From positions 194,516 to 246,106 of the forward strand of contig CALUJL010000021.1 of NCBI GenBank assembly GCA_944320955.1: a DNA stretch of 51,591 nt. The letters run 5' to 3'. The notes under the pieces are model-generated. The model had not been told where the DNA came from. It was given only the letters and a program-made list of their open reading frames with translations, and ran no database searches. This document shows, in pieces, positions 8,971-19,700 of this stretch. The stretch comes from an uncultured Bacteroidaceae bacterium. GTDB taxonomy: Bacteria; Bacteroidota; Bacteroidia; Bacteroidales; Bacteroidaceae. Position 1 is the first letter of the stretch, and each line of letters opens with the position of its first letter. The position numbers were made by a program, and so were the translations under genes.

Positions 8971-9810
8971 ATGAAGGCAAAAAAGATTCTATTCATCTCC
9001 CAAGAAATAACCCCCTACCTCACCGAGGGAGAAAAAGCAACCATCGGGCGGCAACTGCCGCAATATGCTCAAGAAGCCGGGAGAGAAATCCGGACATTCA
9101 TGCCCAAATGGGGAAACATCAACGAACGACGCAACCAACTCCACGAAGTTATACGGCTATCCGGTATGAATCTGATCATAGACGACACGGATCATCCGCT
9201 GGTCATCAAAGTAGCTTCCATACAATCCGCCCGGATGCAGGTCTACTTCATCGACAACGACGACTACTTCCAAGGCATCGGAAATACAGCCTATAACGAC
9301 GAAGGCGTTCGCGAAGAAAACGACTGCCGCACGATATTTTATGCCCGAGGCGTATTGGAGACCGTAAAGAAACTGCGCTGGTGTCCGGAAATCATACATT
9401 GCCAAGGATGGATCTCCGCATTGGCCCCCCTCTATATCAAGACCGCTTACCGAGAAGAGCCGTCCTTTATGGAATCGAAGATAGTATTCTCCATTTTCGA
9501 CGACAACCTGACACAAGATCTTCCGGCCGATTTCGCTGAAAAGCTCCTTATCAGAGGTACCGCCCCTGAAGATTTGGCAATTTTGGGCGAGCCCCCATAC
9601 AGTTACGCAGATCTTCTGAAATTAGCGCTGGCCTATTCCGACGGAGTCATTCTCCACACAGAAAATATTCCAGAGCCTGTAAAACAATATATCCGGGAAT
9701 CCGGCATTCCCTGCATCCATTACGACACGACAAACGAGGATTGCCAAGAAAAAACCTTGGAGCTTTACGACCAAATCTGGAGCAAAGACAAGCCGGAAGA
9801 AGAGAACTGA
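8971..9810 (+). CDS. Starch-synthase-like GT5 catalytic-domain protein, N-terminal domain only
   Basis: 279 residues resembling the N-terminal Rossmann half of glycogen/starch synthases (ILFISQEITPYLTEGEKA; NDEGVREENDCRTIFYARGVLE; EIIHCQGWISALAPLYIKTAY). The ADP-glucose lysine loop (KTGGL in true GlgA) is replaced by EGEKATIG, and the C-terminal GT-B half is absent, so it is unlikely to be an active glycogen synthase. The same short form divergent from panC and followed by a DUF4270 gene is, from memory, common in Bacteroidales. TACCTTTG at 8930-8937 is a -7 element 33 bp upstream. Function unknown. Confidence 0.75.
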   Translation: MKAKKILFISQEITPYLTEGEKATIGRQLPQYAQEAGREIRTFMPKWGNINERRNQLHEVIRLSGMNLIIDDTDHPLVIKVASIQSARMQVYFIDNDDYFQGIGNTAYNDEGVREENDCRTIFYARGVLETVKKLRWCPEIIHCQGWISALAPLYIKTAYREEPSFMESKIVFSIFDDNLTQDLPADFAEKLLIRGTAPEDLAILGEPPYSYADLLKLALAYSDGVILHTENIPEPVKQYIRESGIPCIHYDTTNEDCQEKTLELYDQIWSKDKPEEEN

Positions 9811-9847
9811 AAAATAAAAAACATCCTGCATCCATTTTTTCATACGA

Positions 9848-11317
9848 ATGAATCTTCTCAAACAAATCCAGTTGTATCTCGTAGCGGTGCTGAGTTTAGG
9901 CATTGCATCATGCGATGATACGACCGACTTCATCGGCTCATCCGTAATCGAAGGAGCCGATTACATAGAAGCCCACCAGGCGACTTTCTTTTTATCCTCC
10001 TCCACCGTAAAAGCCGACACGATTTTCACCCGAAGCAGCACCGCTTATCTGGGGAAATACACCCATCCCGAGTTCGGGAGCTTCGAGTCGAGCTTTATGA
10101 CGCAGTTCAACGTGACAGAACTGTACGAAATCCCCGGACTTTCCACGTTCATCCCGACCGGAGGCAAGCAGGAATTCCTGAATACCCCGAATGTGTACGA
10201 CCGTTCCTTTACCCCCAAGCGGATTTACGTATCAGGACTTTACACCGACTACTTCGGCGATTCCTTAGCCGTAGGGCGAATCAACGTCTACCAACTGCAT
10301 CGGGATCTTTATAATACCGATGATATTTATTATTCCGATATAGAAACCGGCGATTTCTACAACGAATCCGATCTTTTGGGCTCCTCCTTTTATTCTCCCA
10401 TCAACCTTTCCATCCCGGAAGAAGACAGAAACAACAATTATCTCTACACTTCCGTCGATCTCCCCGTAGAAAAAGGCAAAGAGATCATGGATCTCTACAC
10501 AGACTGCAAGCGGAACGGAAAATCCTTCCGCGAGGAGTTCCTGAAAACCTTCAAGGGCATCTACATGAAGCAAGTCCAAGGCGACGGGGCGGTGCTCTAT
10601 TTGGATCAAGTGCGCCTGACTTTCACATTCGACCAGTACGTTTTGGAAGACGGGGAAATCATGCTCGACTCCGAGCGGCAAGATTCCACCGTAGAGACTT
10701 CGTTCAGCTTCAGTACCACAAAGGAAATCGTACAAGTAAACAAGTTCCGCAACAACACCCCCGACGACTTATTGGACAAGGACACATGTACCTATCTGAA
10801 GTCCCCGGCCGGTTTATACACACGCATCAGCATTCCGCTGAAAGCCATAGCCGATTCTATCACGGCCAAAGGCGACAGCCTGAATGCGGCCTCGTTTACG
10901 GTATTTACCGACTCCCTGCAAGAAAAAATCGACATCTCCGCACCGGACTATCTGCTGCTCATACGGGATACTGCCACAATCGGTGGTGTTTTCCACAACT
11001 ACCAGAAAGAATTCTTTGCCGACAACCAGCTGCCGGACGGCATTACCTCTTTCATTACCCAAGCCGGAACAAAAGGCTACCACTTCAGCAATATCAATGA
11101 ACTGCTGCTCATCGCCATGCGCGAATACCAGAATGCCGGACAGAGTATTCCCGAAACGCTCAATCTGTTGCTCATTCCGGTCTCCATCACGCTTGACGGT
11201 TCTACGGTCATCGGCGTCAACCACAATCTGCAGCCCTCCTACACCGTCCTGCAAGGCGGCCCCGACGAGCTCAGCAAGCGCCTGAAACTAAACGTCTACT
11301 ATTGCCGATACCGATAA
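9848..11317 (+). CDS. DUF4270 family lipoprotein
   Basis: 489 residues with a signal peptide ending in the lipobox GIASC (Cys near 22), so an exported lipoprotein. The body matches the DUF4270 pattern: DFIGSSVIEG after the anchor, then SSTAYLGKYTHPEFGSFESSF, a long beta-rich region, and a terminal GPDELSKRLKLNVYYCRY strand. No enzymatic motif is visible and the family has no established function. It starts 37 bp after the GT5-like gene and is probably in the same transcript. A terminator follows at 11374. Confidence 0.8.
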   Translation: MNLLKQIQLYLVAVLSLGIASCDDTTDFIGSSVIEGADYIEAHQATFFLSSSTVKADTIFTRSSTAYLGKYTHPEFGSFESSFMTQFNVTELYEIPGLSTFIPTGGKQEFLNTPNVYDRSFTPKRIYVSGLYTDYFGDSLAVGRINVYQLHRDLYNTDDIYYSDIETGDFYNESDLLGSSFYSPINLSIPEEDRNNNYLYTSVDLPVEKGKEIMDLYTDCKRNGKSFREEFLKTFKGIYMKQVQGDGAVLYLDQVRLTFTFDQYVLEDGEIMLDSERQDSTVETSFSFSTTKEIVQVNKFRNNTPDDLLDKDTCTYLKSPAGLYTRISIPLKAIADSITAKGDSLNAASFTVFTDSLQEKIDISAPDYLLLIRDTATIGGVFHNYQKEFFADNQLPDGITSFITQAGTKGYHFSNINELLLIAMREYQNAGQSIPETLNLLLIPVSITLDGSTVIGVNHNLQPSYTVLQGGPDELSKRLKLNVYYCRYR

Positions 11318-11373
11318 AAAGAGGGGCGCAGTTTCCGAATCACATTCCCCATCCGGAAACAGAATGGACAAGC

Positions 11374-11424
11374 AAAAATCCCGAGCTGCCAGCCTCAAGT
11401 CAAGCTGCGGCCCGGGATTTTTCT
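11374..11424 (+). terminator. Terminator after the DUF4270 gene
   Basis: AAAAATCCCG (11374-11383) pairs with CGGGATTTTT (11413-11422), with an inner GC-rich stem containing AGCTGC...GCTGCGG. The flanking A and T tracts could make it act in both directions. Confidence 0.7.
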
Positions 11425-11470
11425 TCACCTCCCTCCATCGCCGCGGACAGCCTAAAGAACCATTAGAGAA

Positions 11471-12556
11471 ATGAAACAGAACGCATACCGACGAATTGCA
11501 GTCAAAATAGGAAGCAACGTACTCACCCGCCCCGACGGTACGCTGGACCTGACCCGCATGTCCGCCTTAGTCGACCAGATAGCCGAACTTCACCGGGCGG
11601 GAACCGACATTGTCCTGATTTCCTCCGGGGCAGTGGCTGCGGGAAGAAGCGAATTCCACACCGAAAAGCGGCTCGACAGCATAGCCCAACGGCAACTCTT
11701 CTCCGCCATCGGACAGGCCAAACTCATCAACCGCTACTACGAACTCTTCCGTGAGTACCACATCCCCGTGGGACAAGTGCTCACGACCAAAGAAAGCCTG
11801 GGCACCCGCCGTCACTACCTCAACCAAAAAAACTGCATGGCCACCCTGTGGAACTGCCGGGCCATCCCCATTGTGAACGAAAACGACACCATTTCCATCA
11901 CGGAGCTCATGTTTACCGACAACGACGAGCTGAGCGGCCTGATTGCGGGAATGATGAATGTCGAAGCCCTCATCATATTGAGCAACATCGACGGTGTTTT
12001 CAACGGTTCCCCTTCCGCTCCCGGCTCACAAGTCATCCGCCGCGTAGAACCGGGCAAAGACCTGAGCGACTACATACAGGCAGAACGCTCCGGATTCGGC
12101 CGCGGGGGGATGCTCACCAAGACAAGCATTGCCCGGAAAGTAGCCGACGAAGGCATCGATGTCTTCATCGCAAACGGAAAACGAGAGCGCATCCTGCTCC
12201 AGCTGCTCGCCGATCCGGAAAACACCCTCTGCACCCATTTCATCCCCGCCCCCTCCCCCGTCTCCAGCATCAAGAAATGGATAGCCCACAGCGACGGTTT
12301 TGCCAAAGGGACGCTCCATCTGAACGAAAAGGCCGCAGAAGTCATACAAGGGGAGAAGGCTTCCAGCCTCCTGCCCGTCGGGGTGGTCCGGATCGAAGGC
12401 GAATTCGAGAAAGACGACATCGTGCGCATAGCAGGCCCGGAAGGCAAATACATCGGGATCGGCAAGGTATCCTGCTCCAGCCACACCGCACGCGGCCTCA
12501 TCGGGCAGCATAACCAGAAACCGCTCGTCCACTACGACTACCTTTATATAGAATAA
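11471..12556 (+). CDS. proB: Glutamate 5-kinase
   Basis: 361 residues. Phosphorylates glutamate, the first step of proline synthesis. The amino-acid kinase domain shows [32 protein letters not shown] and [15 protein letters not shown]; a GRGGMLTK loop follows near residue 215. Residues about 275-361 form the PUA domain of full-length ProB enzymes. It is 19 bp upstream of proA, so the two act as one operon. Confidence 0.95.
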   Translation: MKQNAYRRIAVKIGSNVLTRPDGTLDLTRMSALVDQIAELHRAGTDIVLISSGAVAAGRSEFHTEKRLDSIAQRQLFSAIGQAKLINRYYELFREYHIPVGQVLTTKESLGTRRHYLNQKNCMATLWNCRAIPIVNENDTISITELMFTDNDELSGLIAGMMNVEALIILSNIDGVFNGSPSAPGSQVIRRVEPGKDLSDYIQAERSGFGRGGMLTKTSIARKVADEGIDVFIANGKRERILLQLLADPENTLCTHFIPAPSPVSSIKKWIAHSDGFAKGTLHLNEKAAEVIQGEKASSLLPVGVVRIEGEFEKDDIVRIAGPEGKYIGIGKVSCSSHTARGLIGQHNQKPLVHYDYLYIE

Positions 12557-12575
12557 CCCCCCAAAAAACACGCCC

Positions 12576-13847
12576 ATGACTTCCCCCATACCTTCCGACA
12601 CAGCGCTCGAGGCCCTGCTGGCCTCGGCCCGGGAAGCGGCTGTAGAGACAGCCTCACTCGATGCCACTTCAATAAACGCCACCTTGAACGCCCTGGCCGA
12701 CGAGACCGAACGGCGTATCCCCGAATTGCTTTCGGCCAACGCCGCCGACCTGGCACGGATGAGCCCGGACGACCCGAAATACGACCGCCTGCAACTCTCC
12801 GAAGAGCGCATCCGCTCCATAGCTTCCGACCTGCGCAAGGTGGCCACCCTGCCTTCCCCCGAAGGACGCATCCTGCAAGAGACCTTGCGGCCCAACGGGC
12901 TGAAGTTGAAGAAAGTGGCCGTCCCGTTCGGCGTAGTGGCCGTCATCTACGAAGCCCGCCCCAACGTCACGTTCGACGTCTTCTCCCTCTGCCTCAAGAG
13001 CGGCAACGCCTGCGTCCTCAAGGGCGGGAGTGATGCCGAAAACTCCAACCGCGCCATCGCACAACTCATCGGCGACGTGCTCCGGAAGCAAGGGCTCAAT
13101 CCCCACATCATCACCCTCCTGCCCTCCGACCGCAAGGCCACGGAATATTTGCTCCAGGCCCGCGACTACATCGACCTGCTCATCCCCCGGGGCAGTGCGG
13201 CACTCATCCAATACGTCCGCCGGGAAGCCACCGTACCGGTCATCGAGACCGGAGCCGGCGTCTGCCACACCTATTTCGACGCCGCCGGCGACCTCGAAAA
13301 GGGGAAAGCCATTGTCTGCAACGCCAAGACCCGCCGCGTAAGTGTCTGCAACGCACTCGACTGCCTCCTCGTCCACCGCCACAGGCTGGCCGATCTTCCC
13401 GCCCTTTGCGCCGCACTGGGAGAAAAAAACGTGCGGCTCTACTCCGACCCCGAAGCATTCCGCTGCCTCCGGGGGCACTACCCCGACGCCCTGCTCAACC
13501 CCGCCACCGAAGAGAGCTACGGCACGGAATTCCTCTCCTATGCCCTCGCCATCCGCACCGTCGGCTCCCTCGACGAGGCCCTGCGCCACATACGCCGCTA
13601 CGGCCTGAAACACAGCGAGTGCATCGTGACCGAAGACAGCGCCGCAGCCGGGCGCTTCCTGCGCGAGGTGGATGCGGCCTGCGTCTACGCTAACGCCTCC
13701 ACGGCTTTCACCGACGGCGGCCAGTTCGGGCTGGGAGCCGAAATCGGGATCAGCACCCAGAAGCTCCACGCCCGCGGCCCCATGGGGCTGGAAGAACTCT
13801 GCACCTACAAATGGCTCATCCTGGGGAACGGACAAATCCGCCCCTAA
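12576..13847 (+). CDS. proA: Gamma-glutamyl phosphate reductase
   Basis: 423 residues, normal length. Uses NADPH to reduce gamma-glutamyl phosphate to glutamate semialdehyde. The aldehyde-dehydrogenase-type catalytic cysteine is in [12 protein letters not shown] near residue 230; [15 protein letters not shown] and the C-terminal [17 protein letters not shown] block are also typical. It follows proB after 19 bp. Glutamate semialdehyde cyclises spontaneously toward proline. The argF' promoter begins 29 bp downstream. Confidence 0.95.
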   Translation: MTSPIPSDTALEALLASAREAAVETASLDATSINATLNALADETERRIPELLSANAADLARMSPDDPKYDRLQLSEERIRSIASDLRKVATLPSPEGRILQETLRPNGLKLKKVAVPFGVVAVIYEARPNVTFDVFSLCLKSGNACVLKGGSDAENSNRAIAQLIGDVLRKQGLNPHIITLLPSDRKATEYLLQARDYIDLLIPRGSAALIQYVRREATVPVIETGAGVCHTYFDAAGDLEKGKAIVCNAKTRRVSVCNALDCLLVHRHRLADLPALCAALGEKNVRLYSDPEAFRCLRGHYPDALLNPATEESYGTEFLSYALAIRTVGSLDEALRHIRRYGLKHSECIVTEDSAAAGRFLREVDAACVYANASTAFTDGGQFGLGAEIGISTQKLHARGPMGLEELCTYKWLILGNGQIRP

Positions 13848-13875
13848 GCGAAAAAAGCGGAAATCTGTGCCTAAA

Positions 13876-13907
13876 GTTGCACCGCGGCGCAGAAATCCCT
13901 ACTTTTG
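13876..13907 (+). promoter_or_regulatory. Bacteroidota promoter of argF'
   Basis: GTTG (13876-13879), 20-nt spacer, TACTTTTG (13900-13907). The -7 box is perfect and the -33 box has one mismatch to TTTG. The start codon is 55 bp downstream. Confidence 0.6.
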
Positions 13908-13962
13908 ACCCGGAGATCAGACAACCGACCTCCCATCCATACCAACAAAACCCTACAAGAAA

Positions 13963-14916
13963 ATGAAAAAATTCACTTGCGTACAGGACATCGGAGACCT
14001 GCACACCGCACTTCAGGAAGCCTTCGAAATCAAGAAAGACCACTTCAAATACCAACACCTCGGGCACAACAAGACGCTGATGCTCGTGTTCTTCAACTCA
14101 AGCCTCCGCACCCGCCTGAGCACACAGAAGGCCGGGCTGAATCTGGGCATGAACGTCATCGTGCTCGACATAAACCAAGGCGCCTGGAAGCTGGAGACCG
14201 AACGGGGCGTCATCATGGACGGCGACAAGAGCGAGCATCTGCTCGAAGCCATCCCCGTCATGGGTTGCTACTGCGACCTCATCGGCGTCCGCTCCTTCGC
14301 CCGCTTCGAGAACCGCGACGACGACTACAACGAAGTCATCCTCCAGCAATTCATCCAGCACTCCGGCCGCCCCGTCTTCTCCATGGAAGCCGCCACGGGC
14401 CATCCGCTACAGAGCTTTGCCGACCTCATCACCATCGAGGAATACAAGCGCACGCCGCGCCCGAAAGTCGTAATGAGCTGGGCCCCCCATCCCAAAGCGC
14501 TCCCCCAGGCCGTGCCCAACTCCTTTGCCGAATGGATGAATGCCGCCGACGTAGACTTCGTCATCACCCACCCCGAAGGCTACGAGCTCGACCCGAAATT
14601 CGTGGGCAACGCCCGCGTGGAGTATGACCAGATGAAAGCCTTCGAAGGCGCCGACTTCGTATATGCCAAGAACTGGTCCGTAGCACAAGGCGAGAACTAC
14701 GGAAAAGTCATCAACAAAGACCGTAACTGGACTGTAAGCAGCCGGCAGATGGCCGTCACCAACAACGCCTTTTTCATGCACTGCTTGCCGGTCCGCCGCA
14801 ACATGATTGTCACCGACGAGGTCATCGAATCACCCAATTCGCTGGTGATTCCCGAGGCAGCCAACCGGGAAATCTCTGCAACCGTTGTCCTGAAACGCCT
14901 ACTCGAAAGCCTATAA
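13963..14916 (+). CDS. argF': N-succinylornithine carbamoyltransferase-type enzyme (ArgF')
   Basis: 317 residues of the carbamoyltransferase superfamily, closest in character to the Bacteroides ArgF' enzyme that carbamoylates N-succinyl-L-ornithine in arginine synthesis. The carbamoyl-phosphate motif is FFNSSLRTRLSTQ (residues 43-55), and the C-terminal MHCLPVRRNMIV holds the conserved HCLP. In the loop that sets substrate choice the sequence is MDGDKSEHLL, with Ser at residue 90 where I recall Pro90 in the Bacteroides fragilis enzyme. It has its own promoter and a strong terminator, so it is a single-gene unit. An acetylornithine-using enzyme is the alternative. Confidence 0.88.
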   Translation: MKKFTCVQDIGDLHTALQEAFEIKKDHFKYQHLGHNKTLMLVFFNSSLRTRLSTQKAGLNLGMNVIVLDINQGAWKLETERGVIMDGDKSEHLLEAIPVMGCYCDLIGVRSFARFENRDDDYNEVILQQFIQHSGRPVFSMEAATGHPLQSFADLITIEEYKRTPRPKVVMSWAPHPKALPQAVPNSFAEWMNAADVDFVITHPEGYELDPKFVGNARVEYDQMKAFEGADFVYAKNWSVAQGENYGKVINKDRNWTVSSRQMAVTNNAFFMHCLPVRRNMIVTDEVIESPNSLVIPEAANREISATVVLKRLLESL

Positions 14917-14930
14917 CAAAGGTAATCCAT

Positions 14931-14963
14931 GCCGCATCGCCAGACTGACGATGCGGCTTTTTT
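14931..14963 (+). terminator. Intrinsic terminator of argF'
   Basis: GCCGCATCG (14931-14939) pairs perfectly with CGATGCGGC (14949-14957), followed by TTTTTT. Confidence 0.9.
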
Positions 14964-15027
14964 GTGCCCGCCCGGGCGAACCGGAAAATACGCGCGGCGG
15001 GAAAAGAACCAACCCACAAGATAACCC

Positions 15028-16518
15028 ATGACAACTCCTACTCCCCACACTCCTCCTCCCCTGAGCATTCCGCTCGCCCTCCTGCCCATTATCTTCCTGG
15101 TGGCCCTGCTGGCTGCCGTCATCTCTCTCTACGGCTCCGATTCCCTGGCCGGCGGCAGCCAGATAGCCCTGCTCCTCACCTCGGGGCTATGCTACCTGAT
15201 AGCCCGGCTGGCCCGCAAGACTCCGTGGGAAGCTTTCGAGCAGGCCATCACTCGCCAGGTAGCCGGCGTGACTCCCGCCCTGCTCCTGCTCATGCTCATC
15301 GGCGCTCTCTCCGGCTGCTGGATGGTGAGCGGCGTCGTCCCCACGCTCATCTGCTACGGGATGCAGATCCTCCATCCCTCCGTCTTCCTCCTTTCCTGTT
15401 GCGTCATCTGCGCCCTCGTCTCCACCATGACGGGCAGTTCGTGGACCACGGTGGCCACCATCGGCATAGCTCTCCTTGGCATAGGCCGGGCACAGGGTTT
15501 CGACGACGGATGGATTGCCGGGGCCATCATTTCCGGCGCCTACTTCGGCGACAAGATATCGCCCCTCTCCGACACCACCGTACTGGCCTCCTCCTCGGCC
15601 CGCGTACCGCTCTTTACCCACATCCGCTACATGTTCATCACCACCACTCCGGCCCTGCTCGTGGCTCTAGTAGTCTTCACCATAGCCGGGCTCAACCACC
15701 CCGCCGCCGGAGCCGACCAGGCGGCAGCCGTGAGCAACGCTTTGCAGCAACGCTTCTGCATTACGCCGTGGCTGCTCGTCGTACCGGTGCTCACGGGGAT
15801 AATGATTGCCAAGCGCATCCCGCCCATCGTCACCCTCTTCCTCTCCACCTTGGCAGCCACGGCCTGCGCGCTCATCTTCCAGCGCGAAGCCCTCTACGAG
15901 ATAGCCTCCCTGCCCCAAGACAGTGCCGCCGCGCTGCTCAAAGGAAGCCTCACCGCTATCTTCGGCTCCACCTCCCTCTCCACTCCCGATGCCGACGTGG
16001 CTTCGCTCATCTCCACCCGCGGCATGGCCGGCATGATGGACACCATATGGCTCATCCTCTGCGCCATGTGCTTCGGAGGCTCGATGACGGCGGCCGGAAT
16101 TACCGAAAGCATAGCCCGACTCTTCCGCCACTTTACCCGCACCCGTACCGGTATGGTAAGCTCGACCGTAGGAGGAGGGCTGTTCTTCAACACCGTCTCG
16201 GCCGACCAGTACCTCTCCATCATCCTCACGACAAGCCTCTTCCGCGACATCTACGAGCGCAACGGCTACGAAAACCGGCTGCTCAGCCGCACGGCCGAAG
16301 ACTCTGTCACCGTCACCTCTCCCCTCATCCCCTGGAACACCTGCGGTATGACGCAAGCCACGGTATTGGGCGTGCCCACGCTCACCTATCTTCCCTACTG
16401 CGTGTTCAACTATGTCTGCCCCATGGTAAGCATCCTCATCGCCGCCACGGGCTACAAAATCTACCGCCGTGCCGCCTCCCCGGCCGACGGCACTGCGCCC
16501 GCCACCGAAAAGCCCTAA
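15028..16518 (+). CDS. nhaC: NhaC-family Na+/H+ antiporter
   Basis: 496 residues with about a dozen hydrophobic segments in the inner membrane. The family signature GAYFGDKISPLSDTTVLAS is intact near residue 170, as is STMTGSSWTTVATIGIALLG shortly before it and the later GGLFFNTVSADQYLS. It would exchange sodium for protons and so help pH and salt balance. It is a lone gene; a repeat copy (16536-16602) and a very strong hairpin (16619-16656) follow directly. No promoter of the usual type was found between the argF' terminator and its start. Confidence 0.9.
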   Translation: MTTPTPHTPPPLSIPLALLPIIFLVALLAAVISLYGSDSLAGGSQIALLLTSGLCYLIARLARKTPWEAFEQAITRQVAGVTPALLLLMLIGALSGCWMVSGVVPTLICYGMQILHPSVFLLSCCVICALVSTMTGSSWTTVATIGIALLGIGRAQGFDDGWIAGAIISGAYFGDKISPLSDTTVLASSSARVPLFTHIRYMFITTTPALLVALVVFTIAGLNHPAAGADQAAAVSNALQQRFCITPWLLVVPVLTGIMIAKRIPPIVTLFLSTLAATACALIFQREALYEIASLPQDSAAALLKGSLTAIFGSTSLSTPDADVASLISTRGMAGMMDTIWLILCAMCFGGSMTAAGITESIARLFRHFTRTRTGMVSSTVGGGLFFNTVSADQYLSIILTTSLFRDIYERNGYENRLLSRTAEDSVTVTSPLIPWNTCGMTQATVLGVPTLTYLPYCVFNYVCPMVSILIAATGYKIYRRAASPADGTAPATEKP

Positions 16519-16535
16519 GCCCCCTTCCACAAAGA

Positions 16536-16602
16536 TGCGGCGCTTTTCCCGAAAAGCGGCAGCACTTTTTGCAGACGGCGCAGGCACTTTTTGCAAACAG
16601 CC
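16536..16602. repeat. Dispersed CTTTTTGC-type repeat, copy B
   Basis: Holds CGCTTTTC-CC-GAAAAGCG (16541-16558), a perfect 8-bp hairpin, then two direct units: GGCAGCACTTTTTGCAGAC and GGCACTTTTTGCAAACAG. The hairpin arms are the same as in copy F at 43.36 kb. Confidence 0.7.
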
Positions 16603-16618
16603 TTTGACCTCTTTTCCC

Positions 16619-16656
16619 TTCCCCGCGCAGCGGCCATCCGGCCGCTGCGCGGGGAA
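16619..16656. terminator. Perfect 17-bp hairpin, possible bidirectional terminator or regulatory stem
   Basis: Bases 16619-16635 pair perfectly with 16640-16656 around an ATCC loop. The stem is almost all GC. There is no T tract on the plus strand, so it is not a standard intrinsic terminator; it may still stop or protect the nhaC transcript. Confidence 0.5.
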
Positions 16657-16711
16657 GTCCGTCACACTTGGCCCGAAGCCGTACATATCCGGGCACTTTT
16701 GCGCTTTTCCC

Positions 16712-16743
16712 TTTGCCTTTCAGACACAAAAAAGCTATATTTG
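16712..16743 (+). promoter_or_regulatory. Consensus Bacteroidota promoter of the BspA-like gene
   Basis: TTTG (16712-16715), exactly 20 nt, then TATATTTG (16736-16743). Both boxes match the consensus perfectly. The start codon is 55 bp downstream, which supports 16799 as the true start. Confidence 0.8.
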
Positions 16744-16798
16744 CACGCAAGAGACATGCCCCTATCCACTTCTTGACGTACCAAACCTTTACATAATC

Positions 16799-19700
16799 AT
16801 GAAAACAAAATTGCTCATCCCCCTGTTCGCCCTGCTCCTGCCGCGGGCGGCGGAAGCAGAAATCCTGACCGGCTTCTGCGGAGCCGAAGGCGAAAACATC
16901 TCCTACACCCTCGACACCGAGTCCGGCGAGCTCACCCTCGCGGGCAGCGGGCGCATGGCCGACTACAACGAAGGTAGCAACAACAACCGTACCCCGTGGG
17001 GAAACGGAAACCTGCAACGGGTGGTCGTGGGCGAAGGCATCACCCATCTCGGTAACGACGCCTTCAGCTACGACTTGGGATCGAGGCTCGTTTCCGTCAC
17101 GCTGCCCTCCACGCTCGTCTCCATCGGCGAAGGCAGTTTTGCCGACAGCGAGCAACTGGCCGGAATCTCCCTACCTGCCGGACTGAAACGAATAGAGCAC
17201 GGGGCGTTCAGCGGCTGCACGGCACTTGCGGAAGTCAACCTGCCGGACGGACTGGACTACATAGGCAACTCGGCTTTCGAGGGCTGCTCGGCAATTACCT
17301 CTGTGCGCATCCCCGAAGGGATAGACAGCCTGCAGAACTACTCCTTCCGAAACTGCGGGGGACTGGCCGAGATAGTACTGCCCTCCGGCCTGACTTACAT
17401 CGGCTACTCGGCACTGGCTTCCTGCTCGGCGCTCAAGCACATCGACCTACCCGCCACGCTGAAAGCAATCGAAGCCGGTGCCTTCGAAGGTTCCGGGCTG
17501 GAGGACATCGAGATTCCCGACGGCGTGGAGCGCATCGGGTCGGGCATCCTGCAAGGCACCCAGCTGAGCGAACCGGTCTATACGAGCACGCACTTCGTAT
17601 TCCTCCCCTGGCGCGCCTATTGGAATCCCAATGAGCCGCAACCGTATTTCAGCTACACCGTGCCCGAAGGCATCACGCACATCTGCGGCGAAGCCATAGA
17701 CCAAGTGGAAAACAAGCTCACGACCATCGTGCTCCCCTCCAGCCTGACCACGATCGAAAGTTCTGCATTCGCCAATGCCATCGCGCTGGAATACCTCACG
17801 CTTCCCCCGTCGGTCACCGAAATCGGGTACGGGGCGTTCGAGAACTGCACGGCACTCCGGGATTTGGACGTGCCCGCCGGCGTCACCGAAATCAAGGCCA
17901 ACACCTTCTCCGGCTGCACATCGCTACAGAACATCTGGCTGCCGGAGCACATCACAAGCGTAGGGGGCTGGGCCTTCTACGGCTGCTCATCGCTCCGGAG
18001 CATCAGCCTGCCCCAAGCCACTTACATAGGCGATATGGCTTTCTACTACTGCACGTCGCTGACCGAACTGAGCCTCCCGAAAGCCGAATACCTGGGCAAC
18101 GGAGCGTTCGTGGGCTGTGCCGCACTGACCACGCTGGAGATCCCCAACGTGACTGAAGCCGGTTCCGACGTATTCGAGGGCTGCACCAAGCTCACCGGGC
18201 CGCTCTATACGCAGAAGCTCTTCCTCTTCATGAATACCGCCTACCAAGGCCCCTACACCGTGCCCGAGGGCATCGAGGCCATCAACCACTCCGCGTTTAA
18301 AAACTGCACGGGCCTGACGGGCATCGCGCTGCCCTCCTCGCTCCGCGCCATAGGGCAGAACGCCTTCGCCGGCTGCACCGCACTGGCGGAAGTGAGCCTC
18401 CCGGAGGCTACGGACAGCATAGGCGAACAGATTTTCTTTGGCTGCACGGCACTGACCTCCGCCACCCTGTCCGAAAACCTGAGGCACATCCCCCTCAGCG
18501 CCTTCAATGGTTGCAGCGCGCTGCAGGCTATCCATATCCCCGGCTCGGTCGACAAGATCAATTCCGGGGCGTTCAGCGGTTGCACATCCTTGGCCGACGT
18601 CCGCATCGACAACGGGGTCGAGACGATCACGGGAGGGGCCTTCCGCAACTGCCAGGCACTGACGCGCATCAGCCTGCCCGCTTCCGTCCGGAAGTTCTAC
18701 GAAAGCACCTTTGAAGACTGCGACGCACTGGAGGGAGTGGACGTAGACCCGGACAATTCCGCCTACGCTTCGCTCCGCGGCGTGGTGTTCAACAAACAGC
18801 TGACGCAGCTCGTCTTTGTCCCCCACGGCATCCCCGCCATCGAGATCCCCTCCACCTTCGAGGGCACGCTGCCCCGGCAGTTCCTGGCCGACTTCCCCCG
18901 CCTGCGCGAACTGAGCCTCCCCTTCGTCGGCGCCTCGCGCGACACGACGGAAGTGCCTGCCACGCTGTTCACCTGGCTCTTCCCTTACACCACGAGGAGC
19001 AGCGGGAGCTATCCCTCGACCAGCAGGACCGTGACGTACACCCCCACGATTCCCGAAACGCTGAAGAAGCTGGTCTTCACCGGCGACACGCTCGACATGG
19101 CCCGCTTCTCGCTTCAGGAAAAGACTGAGGAGGGCGGTTACCTTACATACCATAACATATACGAAGCCCCCGACCTCTCCGGCATCGACACGCTGCTCAT
19201 CACCGGCGCACAGTCCATAGCGGGCACGCTCTCCGAGTACTTCGCCCCGTCGGAAGTGCGCATCACTTTCCAAGAAGGCTGCCCCCAACGGCTCGAACCG
19301 GGCATGTTTGCCGACCTCCATGGCCTCAAGTCGCTCACCCTTCCCTTTGCGGGAGCCGGCACGGCCGCCACGGCGGGCAACTTCGGGGAGCTCTTCGGCA
19401 CGGCCGCCAACAGCCAGATGCGCGCCGTGACCCAGCTCTTCCAGGACGGGAGCAGCAAGACCTACTACCTGCCGGCCTCCCTGGAAAGCCTGGAACTCAC
19501 CGAGGGCTGCGAACAGCTCCCCTACGGAGCCCTCTCCAACTGCACCATGCTGCGCCGGCTGGTGCTGCCCTCGTCGCTCTACATGGTGGGCGACCGTGCG
19601 CTCTACGCCTGCGCCGGCCTGACCGACGTCTACTGCAAGGGAGCCGACCCGGCAGCGGCCTTCGACGCGAGCTTCGAGGGAATGCGCCTCAGCTCCTGCG

